Positions 62,822-64,000 of a stretch of DNA of 64,000 nucleotides are shown piece by piece (the stretch's first letter is position 1; the number at the start of each line of letters is the position of its first letter). A model generated the notes under the pieces. That model searched no databases. It was not told the DNA's origin and was given only the letters and a program-made list of their open reading frames with translations. Source of the stretch: Metellina segmentata (Eukaryota; Arthropoda; Arachnida; Araneae; Tetragnathidae); the NCBI GenBank assembly GCA_947359465.1, contig OX375879.1:16826298-16890297 (forward strand), in the 5' to 3' direction. A program made the position numbers and the translations under genes.

Positions 62822-63771
62822 CTAGCCACACTGTACGTGGTCAGTACGGCGTTGCCCGTGACCGTTCTTTTCGTGGGGTCAGGTGCTAACTAATTAGGTG
62901 TTGCTCGCTAACCCCCGGAGATTGCTACGAATACAGTTTGATAAACAAACGAAATGAGAATTCATAGCCTATTGGATAACAGGCATCATGGCGTTGCCCG
63001 TGCTGTTGGTTTGCGAATGGAATGGAAATTCGTAGCCTATTGGAATTAATTCCCTGCGAATTTCCATATTTGTGAACCATGATTTGCTTCGCAAACCAAA
63101 TGGGATTTCGACGTGACTTCACCATTTCTTATAAAAGTATAAATATTTAGTTGAAAAATAATTTGTTAAAAGAAAATCAAACGTATAAGGTATCTATATA
63201 TCTGGTGTCAAATTTCAAATCCGTTGAAATTTTCAATCCGTCTTTAACGATCCCGATTTTCCAAAAAGGAACTAAACAATGCCACCAAAAAGTTTTTGTT
63301 TTTTCTTTCCTCTCGCTAAAAATCTCTAAACGTCACAATCTCTTTCGAAAATTGTGAAGATATGCAGTACAATTTTTTTATTTATTAAAAAAAAAAAAAT
63401 TAGGTATTGATCTAGCGTGAAATTTTCCGCAGATTAAAAATACATTGAAATTTTTACTCTGTCTTTAACGGTCTAATAGATAGAAAAAAGGACTAAATAA
63501 CTCCAGTTAAAAGTTTATTTGTTTTTTATCGTCTGCTAGAAAATCATTCCTCCATGCAAAATGATAAGGGAAACGAAAAAAATAAATTTAGAATCTGTGA
63601 TCTTCTATGCTGTTGCATTCAATAATAATTACATTTCATCAAATTCATTTTCAATGTTCTAGATTGAATTTTAAAATTCGCCGCGTCCCAAAAATTGCAA
63701 AACGTTCGGACTCTTAGTACTTTGCATGCAGGAACAAACAGACTGACAAACACTTCCGTTTATAATATTAA
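62822..63771 (-). mobile_element. Helitron-like non-autonomous element, full length
   Basis: CTAG at 62822-62825 is followed by the GTACGTGGTCAGTAC stem-loop and GGCGTTGCCCGTG, the 3' end on the minus strand. The 5' side is the ACAAACACTTCCGTTTATAA motif near 63750. GGCGTTGCCCGTG occurs twice (62849, 62990), and TTTGCTTCGCAAACCAA is shared with the 47729 Helitron. No coding capacity. Confidence 0.7.
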
Positions 63772-64000
63772 ATATTGAAAATGAAAATTTAACTTTTTGA
63801 TTACGACTATCGGAACGGACGTATCAATTTTGGAGTACCTTGCAGAGAACTGCGAACCTTCACATCAGAATTAATGAAGAGTTTATTGATTGTAAACTTA
63901 AAAATAAGGGAAAGTTAAAGGTAGTGACAATGCACTATGAATAAGGTGAATAATTTAGATAGACGATAGAGTTTAATAATAGATACAATTAGGAGTCCAA
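63772..64000. other. SIN3 intron 25 continuing to window edge
   Basis: AT-rich; nothing recognised. Confidence 0.5.

Overview
This is a eukaryotic nuclear window. It is AT-rich, every gene boundary is a GT-AG splice site, introns are long and packed with transposons, and there are no operons. One host gene fills most of it: an arthropod-type SIN3 (Sin3A) transcriptional corepressor scaffold on the + strand. Its first non-coding exon ends at 9950, a second exon is at 12593-12708, and 23 coding exons run from 17945 to 57881. In-frame splicing of those exons gives 1,229 complete codons covering PAH1, PAH2, PAH3, the HDAC-interaction domain and most of the C-terminal domain. The last coding exon(s) lie beyond base 64000. 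The repeat content (tRNA-headed SINEs, many short non-autonomous Helitrons, CR1, Ty3/gypsy, Tc1, pogo) suits an arthropod. A chelicerate such as a spider is my guess from overall repeat style, not something proven here.

Layout. 1-9.2 kb is upstream intergenic DNA: a Helitron end, a decayed minus-strand Ty3/gypsy element lying against a SINE, and two further SINE pieces. 9.25-9.95 kb is a CpG-richer promoter and first-exon region. 10-57.9 kb is the SIN3 gene. Its introns hold a reverse-transcriptase element with 260-bp inverted repeats (12.8-14.66 kb), hAT-like and Harbinger-like MITEs, a Tc1 pseudogene (24.0-25.25 kb), three Helitrons (26.9, 32.4 and 47.7 kb), pogo-type MITEs, a CR1 LINE (40.4-43.5 kb), a pogo transposase pseudogene (46.8-47.7 kb), and an unrecognised minus-strand coding fragment with one in-frame stop (45.9-46.3 kb). 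57.9-64 kb is the start of a last intron of more than 6.1 kb, with a Helitron nested in another repeat near its end.

The PAH domains of SIN3 bind DNA-bound repressors, and the HDAC-interaction domain holds the histone deacetylase module. Nothing else here is likely to act with it; the other elements are passengers in introns. The most unusual object is the element at 12.8-14.66 kb. Its RT has an intact catalytic triad, is cut off at its N-terminus exactly at the junction, and is capped upstream by an almost identical inverted copy of its own 3' end.
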